The position numbers were made by a program, and so were the translations under genes. Below are positions 9,353-17,091 of a DNA stretch of 64,000 nucleotides, piece by piece. The stretch comes from Chitinophaga sp. LS1 (lineage in GTDB: Bacteria > Bacteroidota > Bacteroidia > Chitinophagales > Chitinophagaceae). Positions within the stretch are counted from its first letter, which is position 1. Every line of letters begins with the position of its first letter. The notes under the pieces were generated by a model. The model was not told the origin of the DNA. It saw only the letters and a list, made by a program, of their open reading frames with translations, and did no database searches. Location of the stretch: assembly GCF_034274695.1 (NCBI RefSeq), contig NZ_CP128362.1, positions 1,116,001-1,180,000 on the forward strand, read 5' to 3'.

Positions 9353-9475
9353 AAAATGGGTAGAATCTGGTATAAACTTACCTAATTCTACCCATTTTTA
9401 TCTAAGTCGGGGTGACCCGACACTTTTCGAACTTATTCGGAGCAGATTTGAGCATAATTGAACAATTTTGTTCAA
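9353..9475 (+). repeat. Hairpin plus tRNA-tail-like dispersed repeat, copy R4
   Basis: A 14-bp perfect stem (AAAATGGGTAGAAT/ATTCTACCCATTTT, 9353-9398) precedes GTCGGGGTGACCCGAC (9406-9421) and TTCGAAC (9426-9432), then a tail with GATTTGAGCA. GTCGGG/CCCGAC pairs around a GTGA loop. Same orientation and spacing as R2 and R5. Confidence 0.75.
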
Positions 9476-9611
9476 GAATAGCATAATAGTTCGAAATAAA
9501 TAATTGACTTTAATATCATAATTAACACGTTGGGGTTTCGCTATTAACGGTGCTATTGAAGATATGACTCTAGAAGAAGCCCGACAGCATTTTAGGTAAG
9601 GAGGCATTCTA

Positions 9612-9968
9612 TTATTTTCTAACCAACGTATCTATCTTATATCCACTTCCATTACTAAGTGAATCTTTTGATATCGGTACCAACTTATTCGCTATTACAA
9701 CAAAATTCAGAATAAAAGGATAATCAAATGATTTCAACGTCAATGTATCAGTACTTAAGGTCCAACTACCAAATATTGTATGGTTATAATTATTCATTCT
9801 ATAAAACCCCTCAACCTTACATTCAAATTTACCATTATCATTTAAGGTTAATTTCCATTCCTTCCAATCTCCATCCATGCCTCTATTTCCTGCTTTCCCG
9901 ACATAAGTTCCTAATATGCCAAACTGATAAAGTGGGAACAATGCTAAAAGGGTCAAATATTTCATCAT
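9612..9968 (-). CDS. Small protein of unknown function, lipocalin-like pattern
   Basis: 118 residues with an N-terminal hydrophobic stretch (MMKYLTLLALFPLYQFGILG) that could be a signal peptide or anchor. The rest contains GTYVGKAG, WKLTLNDNGKFECKVEGF and GSWTLSTDTLTL. This pattern of glycine-starting strands and a Gly-x-Trp turn is seen in small lipocalin or copper-resistance-like beta barrels of Bacteroidota, but the match is only of style. It is a single gene between R4 and the intron fragment. Two Met codons are possible starts (9968, 9965). Confidence 0.65.
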   Translation of the reverse strand: MMKYLTLLALFPLYQFGILGTYVGKAGNRGMDGDWKEWKLTLNDNGKFECKVEGFYRMNNYNHTIFGSWTLSTDTLTLKSFDYPFILNFVVIANKLVPISKDSLSNGSGYKIDTLVRK

Positions 9969-10312
9969 ATAATATCAATTAGAACTTTAAGTTATTAAAA
10001 CCGTAGTTGATTTCTTCAAAAATTTCTTCCCATTAACGCACACCTCATCCCCTCTGTAATACACGCATCTCCAACAGTGATCACCATTGAAAACTCTCGA
10101 AAGAAGTGGCATGCTTTGAGCAGATCATTGCGGATTCACCTACGCCAGGCAAATCGTTTGATTATTAGTCTATAGCTATAAAACATAGCAGGATATTGAG
10201 TCTGAAGTATTCTATGGGGAATTCGGTAGAAAGTTTGTTAGCACCTTATCATCTGGCACTTGATTATTTTGTGAAGGTTGGGATAAGGATGATCCTGTGC
10301 GTAGGTTCCCAT
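9969..10312. other. Intergenic stretch without recognisable genes
   Basis: No supported gene on either strand. The right part (from about 10200) may be further degraded intron sequence continuing from the fragment at 10313-10435, but it shows no landmark I can name. Confidence 0.35.
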
Positions 10313-10435
10313 ATTTGCCGCCAGTTTCCTTCAGATTCGCAGTCGCCCACGACAACCTTGCTCTTGGCTAACCCTTCCTACTGCAAAGTGGGTTCGGGAC
10401 TTACGCTCTATAGCAGATCGCCATGCCTGGCGCAC
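10313..10435 (-). mobile_element. 5' fragment of a group II intron
   Basis: Read on the minus strand from 10435, the sequence begins GTGCGCCAGGCATGGCG, continues with GTAAGTCCCGAAC and GGTTAGCCAAGAGCAAGG, and reaches GAATCTGAAGGAAACTGG and GGCAAAT. This order of landmarks is the conserved 5' end (domain I) of bacterial group II introns. No reverse transcriptase gene and no domain V/VI follow, so it is a truncated, inactive copy. Its first base lies two bases after the tRNA-Pro terminator, the type of site preferred by class C introns. Subclass not proven. Confidence 0.7.
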
Positions 10436-10436
10436 T

Positions 10437-10474
10437 AAAAAAGAGAACCCGCTCTGAGAGCGGGTTCTCTTTTT
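10437..10474 (-). terminator. Intrinsic terminator of the first tRNA-Pro gene
   Basis: On the minus strand, arms AGAGAACCCGCTCT and AGCGGGTTCTCT pair around a 3-nt loop, followed by a T run, 4 bp after the tRNA 3' end. Confidence 0.9.
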
Positions 10475-10478
10475 CCAG

Positions 10479-10553
10479 TCGGGGCGGCAAGATTCGAACT
10501 TGCGACCTCCTGCTCCCAAAGCAGGCGCGATAACCGGACTACGCTACGCCCCG
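10479..10553 (-). tRNA. tRNA-Pro (anticodon TGG), copy 1
   Basis: The acceptor stem CGGGGCG pairs with CGCCCCG; the anticodon arm is CCTGC-TTTGGGA-GCAGG with TGG as anticodon; the T arm is GCAAG-TTCGAAT-CTTGC. The discriminator is A and CCA is not encoded. The 75-bp sequence is identical to the copy at 16703-16777. Flanking promoter-side DNA is also similar, so the whole gene was duplicated. Confidence 0.97.
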
Positions 10554-10683
10554 TTTCCACTCACTATTTTTCGTAGTTGGGAGTGCAAAAATAATAACCT
10601 TTTTTCAAGTTGCTAAACTTTTTTTCAAAAAAATGTACCTGACCACCTAAAATGGTCATTTATGACAACACATATCCCGGAGT

Positions 10684-11392
10684 TTATCCCTTCAAATACT
10701 TGTTTAATTCTTCCACTAACAGGTAAACCGTGGTGCATGGGCATTGGTCTGAGTAATTCCGATCCCCCCGATAAGCTTCATGAAGACGTCTGGCACGACG
10801 AATAGCAAGATGCTGTGAAGCCCCATTTAATCCTTGATGTCGATCATAATGTCCTTTACAAAAAGCTATTGCCTTTGCCTCATTATGAAAGCTATCCAGT
10901 TCCCATCTATCTTTTAGAATTGTATATAAATCCCGTCGGTTTACATTCGCGTTAAGCTCAACATAATGAAGTGCAAACCAGAGTTCAAAAGCATCATTTG
11001 ACCATGCCACTTTCTGACCATTATCCTGCGCTCTTTTAATCGAGCCATTGAAATCGTTAATCGTTCGGCTGAGTTGAAGCTTCGTCTGGTTTAACATCAT
11101 AATCAAAAACTCACCAAATCTCGCGTCCTGCATGTTCTTCCTCTTGTTGCATTTTTAATGCATAATCTACAAGGGAATTTTTGGTATTCTTCCCTCCAAT
11201 TATTAAAACAGTTTTAGAAGGAACAGGAAAGCTTTGAAAGTAAAATGGCTCAGTATTCTCCCCTTCACAAATGATCAGAAATGTTTTGTTTTTATCAATT
11301 TGCTCCTCTTTATAAGCATTGCCCCCGATAAAATTAATTGAACGAAGATATGCCTCATTAACCCGGGCCTTACTGGGTTTATTATATCCCAT
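10684..11392 (-). pseudogene. rloB: RloB/AbiLii-like abortive-infection protein, inactivated
   Basis: The first frame (from 11392) has FLIICEGENTEPFYFQSF, the N-terminal motif of RloB (Toprim-like) proteins, and stops at TGA (11113-11111) after REIW. The codon is followed by VFDYD, where the family has W-C-V-F-D, so a Cys codon became a stop. Seventeen codons on, a 7-bp tandem duplication (AATCGTT twice, 11052-11065) shifts the frame; removing one copy restores PNDFNGSIKRAQ. The rest (WSNDAFELWFALHYVE ... NRRDLY) is good RloB. It overlaps the rloA end by 11 bp, so the two form one operon. Two independent lesions mean no full protein is made. Confidence 0.88.
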
Positions 11393-12707
11393 CCTGATCA
11401 GATTTATGCTTAACTACCCAATCAATTTTGTCCAGATAAGGTATAGCAGAATAAGAACCGTTCAAGTATTCTTTATCATAAGAGGCATCTTTTCTAACCC
11501 CTTTATATTCTATTAGATTAGTTAAAGTACTAATACCATACTTATCTTTATTTACAAAACAAATTTGATCCCTCCTCAGCTTTGCCCGTTTTAGCAGACT
11601 TGCATCATGAGTTACAAAAATTAATTGTGCATGCCTGGGATTAGTTTCAGAATTATTAAAAAGCTCAACAATCTTTAAAGTCAGATTAGGATGAAAGCGC
11701 GCGTCAAACTCGTCTATAATAATGATTCTTCCCTCCCATAGAGCTTCTAATATAAGTGCCCCAACACTAAATAGTTTCGCAGTTCCTTCAGATTCCCATT
11801 CCCCAAAAGGAACGATAATCTTATCAACAACCTCTCCTTCTTCGTTAAATTTGGAATGAACAGAAAAAAGACTGACCGGCTTTCTTTTATTGCCGTCCAT
11901 GGAAGTGCTGATTTCCTTTTTCATTTCCAATTCAACTAAATGTTCTGGTAATTCAGCTATTTCCAAATCTTCAATCCCAGTATCTGCAGCCCTTAACAGA
12001 CTTTTAATGGCTTCCTTCTGCTGCTCGTCACCTTCAACCATGGCAGTCATCGCATATTTTAATGCAGAGTCATCATAAACTCCATCAACTGCCATAATTC
12101 TACGTATATCATCCCGAATGCCACCTAAAAATTTATTTCCCGAAAGCGCAGCTGCGGTCAGAAAAAGAGAATCAGTTCGAAAAAGCTCACTATCTCCACT
12201 TTGGGCCTGCTTAATAAAATTATCCATGGCAGGCAATTCCTTTTCATTGATATTCATGCGTTCAGGAGTTCGCATAAATATTTCTGCCTGATGCTCGCCT
12301 GTTCCTGAATACAGCCACTCATAGGTTACCTTACCACTCAAAATTTGAAAACCGTAGCGGTAAACTATACTTTTGTGCAACATGATATATTGGAAAAATA
12401 CAGGTTAGTCATCCCAGTTTGAAAGTAGCTGAAAACGATCATTCCATAAACCCTTTGGAATACCTTCTACAGCAACCGATCTGCTAACCATAAAACAAAA
12501 AGCAGCCATTGCTTTGGCAAGATTACTCTTTCCACTGGCATTACTCCCAAAAATCGCCTTCGATTTCAATAGTCGTAATGACTGCTCCTCAAAAACATGC
12601 CCTTCTTCTAATCCACTATCATTACTACGCAATGGGGTGGCTTCAAGGCTAAATTTTTGAAGATCTCTGAAAGACCGGAAATTCCCAAAGTGAAATTCTA
12701 TAAACAT
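11382..12707 (-). pseudogene. rloA: RloA/AbiLi-like AAA ATPase, interrupted by one nonsense codon
   Basis: From the ATG at 12707 (MFIEFHFGNFRSFRDLQKF) the protein has the N-terminal strand of AAA15/OLD-type ATPases and a Walker A FGSNASGKSN. A TAA at 12407-12405 then interrupts the frame. Without shift it resumes as PVFFQYIMLHKSIVYRYGFQI, which is the expected family continuation, so CAA-to-TAA is the simplest change. The C-terminal half carries Walker B IIIIDEFDARFHP and a switch VTHDASLL. It is the ATPase partner of RloB in abortive-infection pairs of the AbiL kind. An upstream in-frame start at 12785 is possible but lacks family support. Confidence 0.88.
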
Positions 12708-12785
12708 AAAAAAATCTACCTTGTTTATTTGTGAAAAATCACAAATGATGGTTTTTAGGTCTTGGAAAGCTACTTTTTTAACCAA

Positions 12786-13027
12786 CTACCTCTCACCCTT
12801 ATTCTCAAGAGTCGAGAATAAATTGATTTAAATGAAACGTTCTTTCATTCTTAACAATACAGAATTTGAAATAGCAAATGAGGAAATGCTGGTTAACAGT
12901 TCAATCTTTAAAAATTATCAGATTATGCCGAAGTAATAACAAATAACCTAATGGCTTTGGCCCCTGTAATTGATAAATTATTATGTGCTGATTTTTTCGA
13001 TGCCTGTAGATGGTAACAAACTATACC
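12786..13027. other. Intergenic region upstream of the rloAB remnant
   Basis: No gene seen. It should hold the rloA promoter on the minus strand; no clear TAnnTTTG box was found. Confidence 0.3.
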
Positions 13028-13125
13028 AAAAGACCGGAAAAAGGAGATCAGTTTCCCGATCTCCTTTTTCCGGTCTTTTGTCGGGGTGACCCGACACTTT
13101 TCAAACAATTTTATCAATGATTTAC
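13028..13125 (+). repeat. Hairpin plus tRNA-tail-like dispersed repeat, copy R5
   Basis: A nearly perfect stem of about 22 bp (13028-13079, arms starting AAAAGACCGG and ending CCGGTCTTTT) is followed by GTCGGGGTGACCCGAC (13080-13095) and TTCAAAC (13100-13106, one change from TTCGAAC). The hairpin core GGAGATCAGTTTCC is shared, apart from one base nearby, with the terminator of tRNA-Pro copy 2 at 16660-16691. R5 separates the rloAB remnant from the dprA/recQ pair. Confidence 0.8.
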
Positions 13126-13179
13126 TTAACCTGATAACTTTATATAATAACGTATTATTTCAGAAAACTAATGCAAATC

Positions 13180-14442
13180 CTAAGGAACTATCTCCACATT
13201 TTTAGACAAACACCAAACATACCCTATTGATTCCTTTATCCTTACTACTGCAGCTTCTTTAATTGCTATTTCTATCCATGCGTCAACCTGTTTGGGGGTT
13301 AGGTGTAATGTATCTACAATTTCAGTTTTAGCAACTGGCTTATTTTTAAAATTATTAAACCAAAGAGCTATAAATAATTTAAAGAAATCTAAATCAGTTA
13401 ATTTTATTTGCATAGTTTCTTTAGCTAATTCAGAATTAGCGCTCTCAACTGAAAATGTCTTTTTATCTGCCGAAATTCTACTTGTTTCATTTGCTTCTCC
13501 TGAAAATAAAGTAAGCTCATCTTTAGGCTGGCAGGTCTGAACCAAATCCGCAATTACAATACTATCGCCCTCAGGTATCCACCTACCTCCAAGTTTTACA
13601 ATCTCCTGATTACCTTTTTCGGCAGAAGGATAAACCCAAACCGGAGCCCATTTATTCTTAAGATTTTCCTTTGCGCCTTCCCATGTACCTCCTTTTATAT
13701 CAGATTTTATTACCACTGTAGCCTCTGACATCGCATAAATTAACTTGTTCCGCCCCATAGCATTTCCTGCATTGAAACTAGCTTCAGGATTATACGGAGA
13801 TATCAGAACAAGTTTATTACTACTTATATAATTTCTATATTCAGAACTCGTAGACTTCTTTATTAAAGAATCAGCTAAAATACCTACGCAACTTCCTCCT
13901 CCAGAAAGTGAACCAATCATCGCAGCCTCATCAACACCTTTTGCACCACCAGATACAACACCAAATTTTTCCGAAGAAATATCCTGGCCAATTTTATGTG
14001 TTAAATTTATATCAGAATCACTTACATTACGGGATCCTACAACTCCAATATATTTTTCTTTTAACAACTGCGGATTTCCTACTCCAAAAAGAATATTTGG
14101 CGCTAAGTCCTTTAATTTTTTCCTGAATGACTCTGGATATAAAGCATCTCCTCTACTGATAATCCAAATTCCAGCCCTTTGCCATTTCTCTAAAGTTATA
14201 GCTAATGCAGCCTTTCTTTCCAATAATCCTATTAAACGGCTTTTGCTAATATTCTGGTCATTCCATTCTCCAAAAAGTGAAACAACATTTGTAGTTAAAA
14301 AATCTTCCGGATTCAAATTTTTTGTTTGCATCCATCTAACCAACCTATTCCATTCTGTGAGTGATAAAGGTTTATTCAGCTTATCAAGCTCTTTTGCGAA
14401 ATAACATGTAAATAATAATATTGCTTTTGTTCTTTCACTCAT
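13180..14442 (-). CDS. DprA-like Rossmann protein with C-terminal winged helix, defence-associated
   Basis: 420 residues. A helical N-terminal region (1-115) precedes a DprA/LOG Rossmann core: GVVGSRN (133-139), SGGAKGVDEAAM (164-175), GRNKLIYAMSEATVVI (230-245) and GGTWEGAKEN (251-260). A linker (300-345) leads to a probable winged helix (350-412). In competence, DprA binds incoming single-stranded DNA and loads RecA. This copy differs from housekeeping DprA in its N-terminus and its serine-rich middle (195-208). It starts 12 bp after the RecQ-PRTase gene, so the two are co-transcribed. Its location between two tRNA-Pro genes suggests a role in anti-phage defence or DNA uptake control (inference). 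Confidence 0.85.
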   Translation of the reverse strand: MSERTKAILLFTCYFAKELDKLNKPLSLTEWNRLVRWMQTKNLNPEDFLTTNVVSLFGEWNDQNISKSRLIGLLERKAALAITLEKWQRAGIWIISRGDALYPESFRKKLKDLAPNILFGVGNPQLLKEKYIGVVGSRNVSDSDINLTHKIGQDISSEKFGVVSGGAKGVDEAAMIGSLSGGGSCVGILADSLIKKSTSSEYRNYISSNKLVLISPYNPEASFNAGNAMGRNKLIYAMSEATVVIKSDIKGGTWEGAKENLKNKWAPVWVYPSAEKGNQEIVKLGGRWIPEGDSIVIADLVQTCQPKDELTLFSGEANETSRISADKKTFSVESANSELAKETMQIKLTDLDFFKLFIALWFNNFKNKPVAKTEIVDTLHLTPKQVDAWIEIAIKEAAVVRIKESIGYVWCLSKNVEIVP

Positions 14443-14454
14443 TATATTATATTT

Positions 14455-16548
14455 TTAACTTACAGTAGTAGATGTAAGTGCCAAAGGATAGACGGGACCA
14501 CTACCTGCATTGCGTAATAAAGCTGCTATAATTGTAAAAGTCCATCCTGAATCAATTGCATCATCTATCAAAAAAACCGGTCCGTCTAATATATTCTTAT
14601 TAATCTGGAATGCTCCATCCAGATTATGGCATTGAAAGTAACTATTTTGTTGCTCTTTCTGAACACCAGTTTCTCTGATTTTCTCTACAACCGGGTAAAA
14701 AGGTAGTTTCAACTTCTCCGCTAAACGTTTTGCGAAATCGGGAATCAGCTCAGGGTGTTTGGTAGATGGTACACATGTAACCCAGGTAGGGTAAAATGTT
14801 AGCTCCCATCGTTGAGTGATCATCTCCACAATAGCGTCTACTAATTCTTCTCTAAAATGGCCATTGTGCTTATCGGCGGCTACAATTTTCCCCCAACCAG
14901 CATCCTCCCATCTCGACAACACTTTTCCGACCTCTGCTAATAAATGCGTTGGTAAGTTCCCTCTCCATCCATAAGTAGGTAAAGCGCCGACAGCAATTTG
15001 CTTACGAGGTTTAATATCAAATTCTGAATGTTTTAAAAATAACGAAGCTGTTATAATATTTTCATGGGATGCTGTTTCCGGGAAAATTGCCTTTCCCAGG
15101 CATCTGCTACATTTACCACAACGTTTGATAACAGTATCATCCAATGACGTTTGTAAATAATTCATTAAACAATCCCCATAATCTATATAGCGTTCTACCT
15201 CATTCCACTCTTTTCTTTTCTGTAAGGTAAGTCTGGCAATTTTTTCCTTATCCAATTTATATGGCGCAGGCGTTCTAAACCATTTCGTTCCGGTTTTAAT
15301 AACAGGAGAAGGAACTTCAACATTAACATATTTCAATACCTGCTCTATTTGTCCTTTACTTAAGTTAATTCTACCAAATAAATCATTAACTGATAATCCA
15401 TTATTTTTAGCAATCTCATCTAATATCAGATTTATCCGATCCTCAGCAGGAAAAGCTGAAGCCATAAAATGTTCATGAATTTCGTTATCCTCTTCTCCTG
15501 AAAGTAAAATACCATAGGCCTTCTTAATCGCCCTTCCTGCTCTACCAACCTGTTGATAATAAGAAATTATTGATCCCGGAGCCTGGTAATGAATAACAAA
15601 TCCCAGATCTGGCTTATCATACCCCATTCCAAGTGCAGTGGTGGCAACTAAAACCTTAATTTCACTACTATACAACAAATCTTCAAGATGTTGCCTATAT
15701 GCATCGGAATCCTCAAAACCATCATTTTCAACACCAGAAAAATATGCAGCAGTTTCAATACCAGCTTCATTTAGAAACTCTGATACCTGCATAGCATCTC
15801 GCTTAGTAAGCGTATATATTATCCCACTACCATCCAGAGTGGGAATATTTTCCTTCAACCAGGCAAGCCTTACGGCCTGGTCTTTCATTTTAATATTTTG
15901 AAGTACAAGGCTTTCTCTTACTAACGATCCTCTGATAATGTTAATACCTCCTAACTGAGAAACGATATCCTGAACAACCCTATTATTTGCAGTAGCAGTC
16001 GTTGCCAGGATGGGTAAGCCGACAGGCATTAATTGTAAAATACTGGTAATCCTCCTGTAATCAGTCCTAAAGTCATGCCCCCAGTCAGAGATACAATGGG
16101 CTTCATCTACTACGAACAAACCTACCCGGCTTGCAACCTCAGTCAGAAAATTCTCTACAAAGCCCTCATTAGCCAGCCTTTCAGGAGAGATCAACAATGC
16201 ATCAACATCATCACTTAAAACCTGACGCTTAATATTATCCCAATCATTAGGATTAGTGGAATTTATCGTTACTGCTTTAATTCCTAATCTTGCTGCAGAC
16301 TCGATTTGATTACGCATTAAAGCAAGTAATGGAGAAATAATTATTGTTGGCCCTTTACCCTGATCTCTGAGTATCCGGGTGCTTATAAAATAAACCGAAC
16401 TTTTTCCCCACCCGGTTCTTTCTACTATAAGCAGTTTATTACCATGATTAACTAACAGGTCAATTGCCTCCCATTGGTTGTTTCTAAATTCCGCAGTAGG
16501 ATCACCCAAAGAGGTTCTCAATAATTGTAGGGATGAAAGTTTATTCAT
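14455..16548 (-). CDS. RecQ-type DNA helicase fused to a C-terminal phosphoribosyltransferase
   Basis: 697 residues from the ATG at 16548; a TTG 18 bp earlier is in frame but has no support. The N-terminal helicase has a variant Walker A, ERTGWGKS, where usual RecQ has TGGGKS. It also has VVDEAHCISDWGHDFR, ATTATA, and the C-lobe motif ATTALGMGYDKPD ... YYQQVGRAGR. A zinc-binding segment (DCLMNYLQ ... RCGKCSRCLG) follows. There is no HRDC domain. Instead the last 170 or so residues hold a ComF-like PRTase, with the PRPP-binding motif VFLIDDAIDSGWT (about 658-670) and TCVPSTKHPELIPDFAKRLA before it. The operon with a DprA-like gene brings three competence-like activities together. Predicted: ATP-driven unwinding coupled to a PRPP- or nucleotide-linked activity. 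Confidence 0.9.
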   Translation of the reverse strand: MNKLSSLQLLRTSLGDPTAEFRNNQWEAIDLLVNHGNKLLIVERTGWGKSSVYFISTRILRDQGKGPTIIISPLLALMRNQIESAARLGIKAVTINSTNPNDWDNIKRQVLSDDVDALLISPERLANEGFVENFLTEVASRVGLFVVDEAHCISDWGHDFRTDYRRITSILQLMPVGLPILATTATANNRVVQDIVSQLGGINIIRGSLVRESLVLQNIKMKDQAVRLAWLKENIPTLDGSGIIYTLTKRDAMQVSEFLNEAGIETAAYFSGVENDGFEDSDAYRQHLEDLLYSSEIKVLVATTALGMGYDKPDLGFVIHYQAPGSIISYYQQVGRAGRAIKKAYGILLSGEEDNEIHEHFMASAFPAEDRINLILDEIAKNNGLSVNDLFGRINLSKGQIEQVLKYVNVEVPSPVIKTGTKWFRTPAPYKLDKEKIARLTLQKRKEWNEVERYIDYGDCLMNYLQTSLDDTVIKRCGKCSRCLGKAIFPETASHENIITASLFLKHSEFDIKPRKQIAVGALPTYGWRGNLPTHLLAEVGKVLSRWEDAGWGKIVAADKHNGHFREELVDAIVEMITQRWELTFYPTWVTCVPSTKHPELIPDFAKRLAEKLKLPFYPVVEKIRETGVQKEQQNSYFQCHNLDGAFQINKNILDGPVFLIDDAIDSGWTFTIIAALLRNAGSGPVYPLALTSTTVS

Positions 16549-16659
16549 ATGTGGAGTATAAAACAATTACAATTCTAATTATCCAAATATACTTATTTAG
16601 ATAACCAAACCCAACAAGACCAGATACATAGCTAAGAGCGTTAAAACAAACATTAAAAC

Positions 16660-16691
16660 AAAAAGGAGATCAGTTTCCTGATCTCCTTTTT
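16660..16691 (-). terminator. Terminator of tRNA-Pro copy 2
   Basis: Arms AAAAAGGAGATCA and TGATCTCCTTTTT pair around a short loop 12 bp after the tRNA 3' end. Its core recurs in repeat R5. Confidence 0.85.
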
Positions 16692-16702
16692 CCGGTATTT
16701 TG

Positions 16703-16777
16703 TCGGGGCGGCAAGATTCGAACTTGCGACCTCCTGCTCCCAAAGCAGGCGCGATAACCGGACTACGCTACGCCCCG
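16703..16777 (-). tRNA. tRNA-Pro (anticodon TGG), copy 2
   Basis: All 75 bases match copy 1 at 10479-10553, with a full cloverleaf and anticodon TGG. The promoter-side flank (16778-16840) is recognisably similar to that of copy 1, for example CTCACTA and a TTCGT-GTTGG core followed by ATGCAAA. The two genes bracket the rloAB and dprA/recQ modules. Confidence 0.97.
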
Positions 16778-16925
16778 TGATCCCTTTTTTCCCTTTCCTC
16801 ACTACCATTCTTCGTCGTTGGGGATGCAAAGATAGGATTTGTTCAATTCATTCCAAATATTTTTTAAAAAATCTTGTGAAAAACTTTCCGCCACCTATTT
16901 TTCACCCCCATTTTTCCCGGGTTTT

Positions 16926-17035
16926 CTATACTGTTTGTTCGAATCTCCTATACTCATTCTATACTCTTTGTATACTCGTTCTATACTCTTTCTATACTCG
17001 TTCTTCGCTGCTAGTTCGCCGCTAGTTCGCTGCTT
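16926..17035 (+). repeat. 11-bp periodic array upstream of the GH2 gene
   Basis: Ten consecutive 11-bp blocks lie without gaps. The clearest are CTATACTCATT, CTATACTCTTT, GTATACTCGTT, CTATACTCTTT and CTATACTCGTT (16948-17002), then CTTCGCTGCTA, GTTCGCCGCTA and GTTCGCTGCTT. The first two blocks (16926-16947) keep register but one has diverged. It ends 56 bp before the GH2 start codon, so it sits in the promoter or leader region. Confidence 0.85.
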
Positions 17036-17091
17036 CTTCGATTAAAACCTTTCCCCAATTTTTTATATTTTTACCCCAATCCTGTGAAAAA

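Noticed and set aside
10196..10519. Open frames on both strands at 10196-10438 and 10331-10519
   Set aside because: They overlap the group II intron fragment and the tRNA-Pro gene, which explain the sequence.
2969..13125. R1-R5 as real tRNA genes
   Set aside because: Only the acceptor/T-arm end resembles a tRNA; the T stem has five extra bases and there is no anticodon or D arm.
10479..16777. Integrase or transposase for the tRNA island
   Set aside because: I looked for tyrosine/serine recombinase and DDE motifs between and beside the tRNA genes and found none.
16777..17045. Plus-strand open frames over the 11-bp array
   Set aside because: Low-complexity Leu/Tyr/Ser repeats come from the DNA periodicity, not from a protein.
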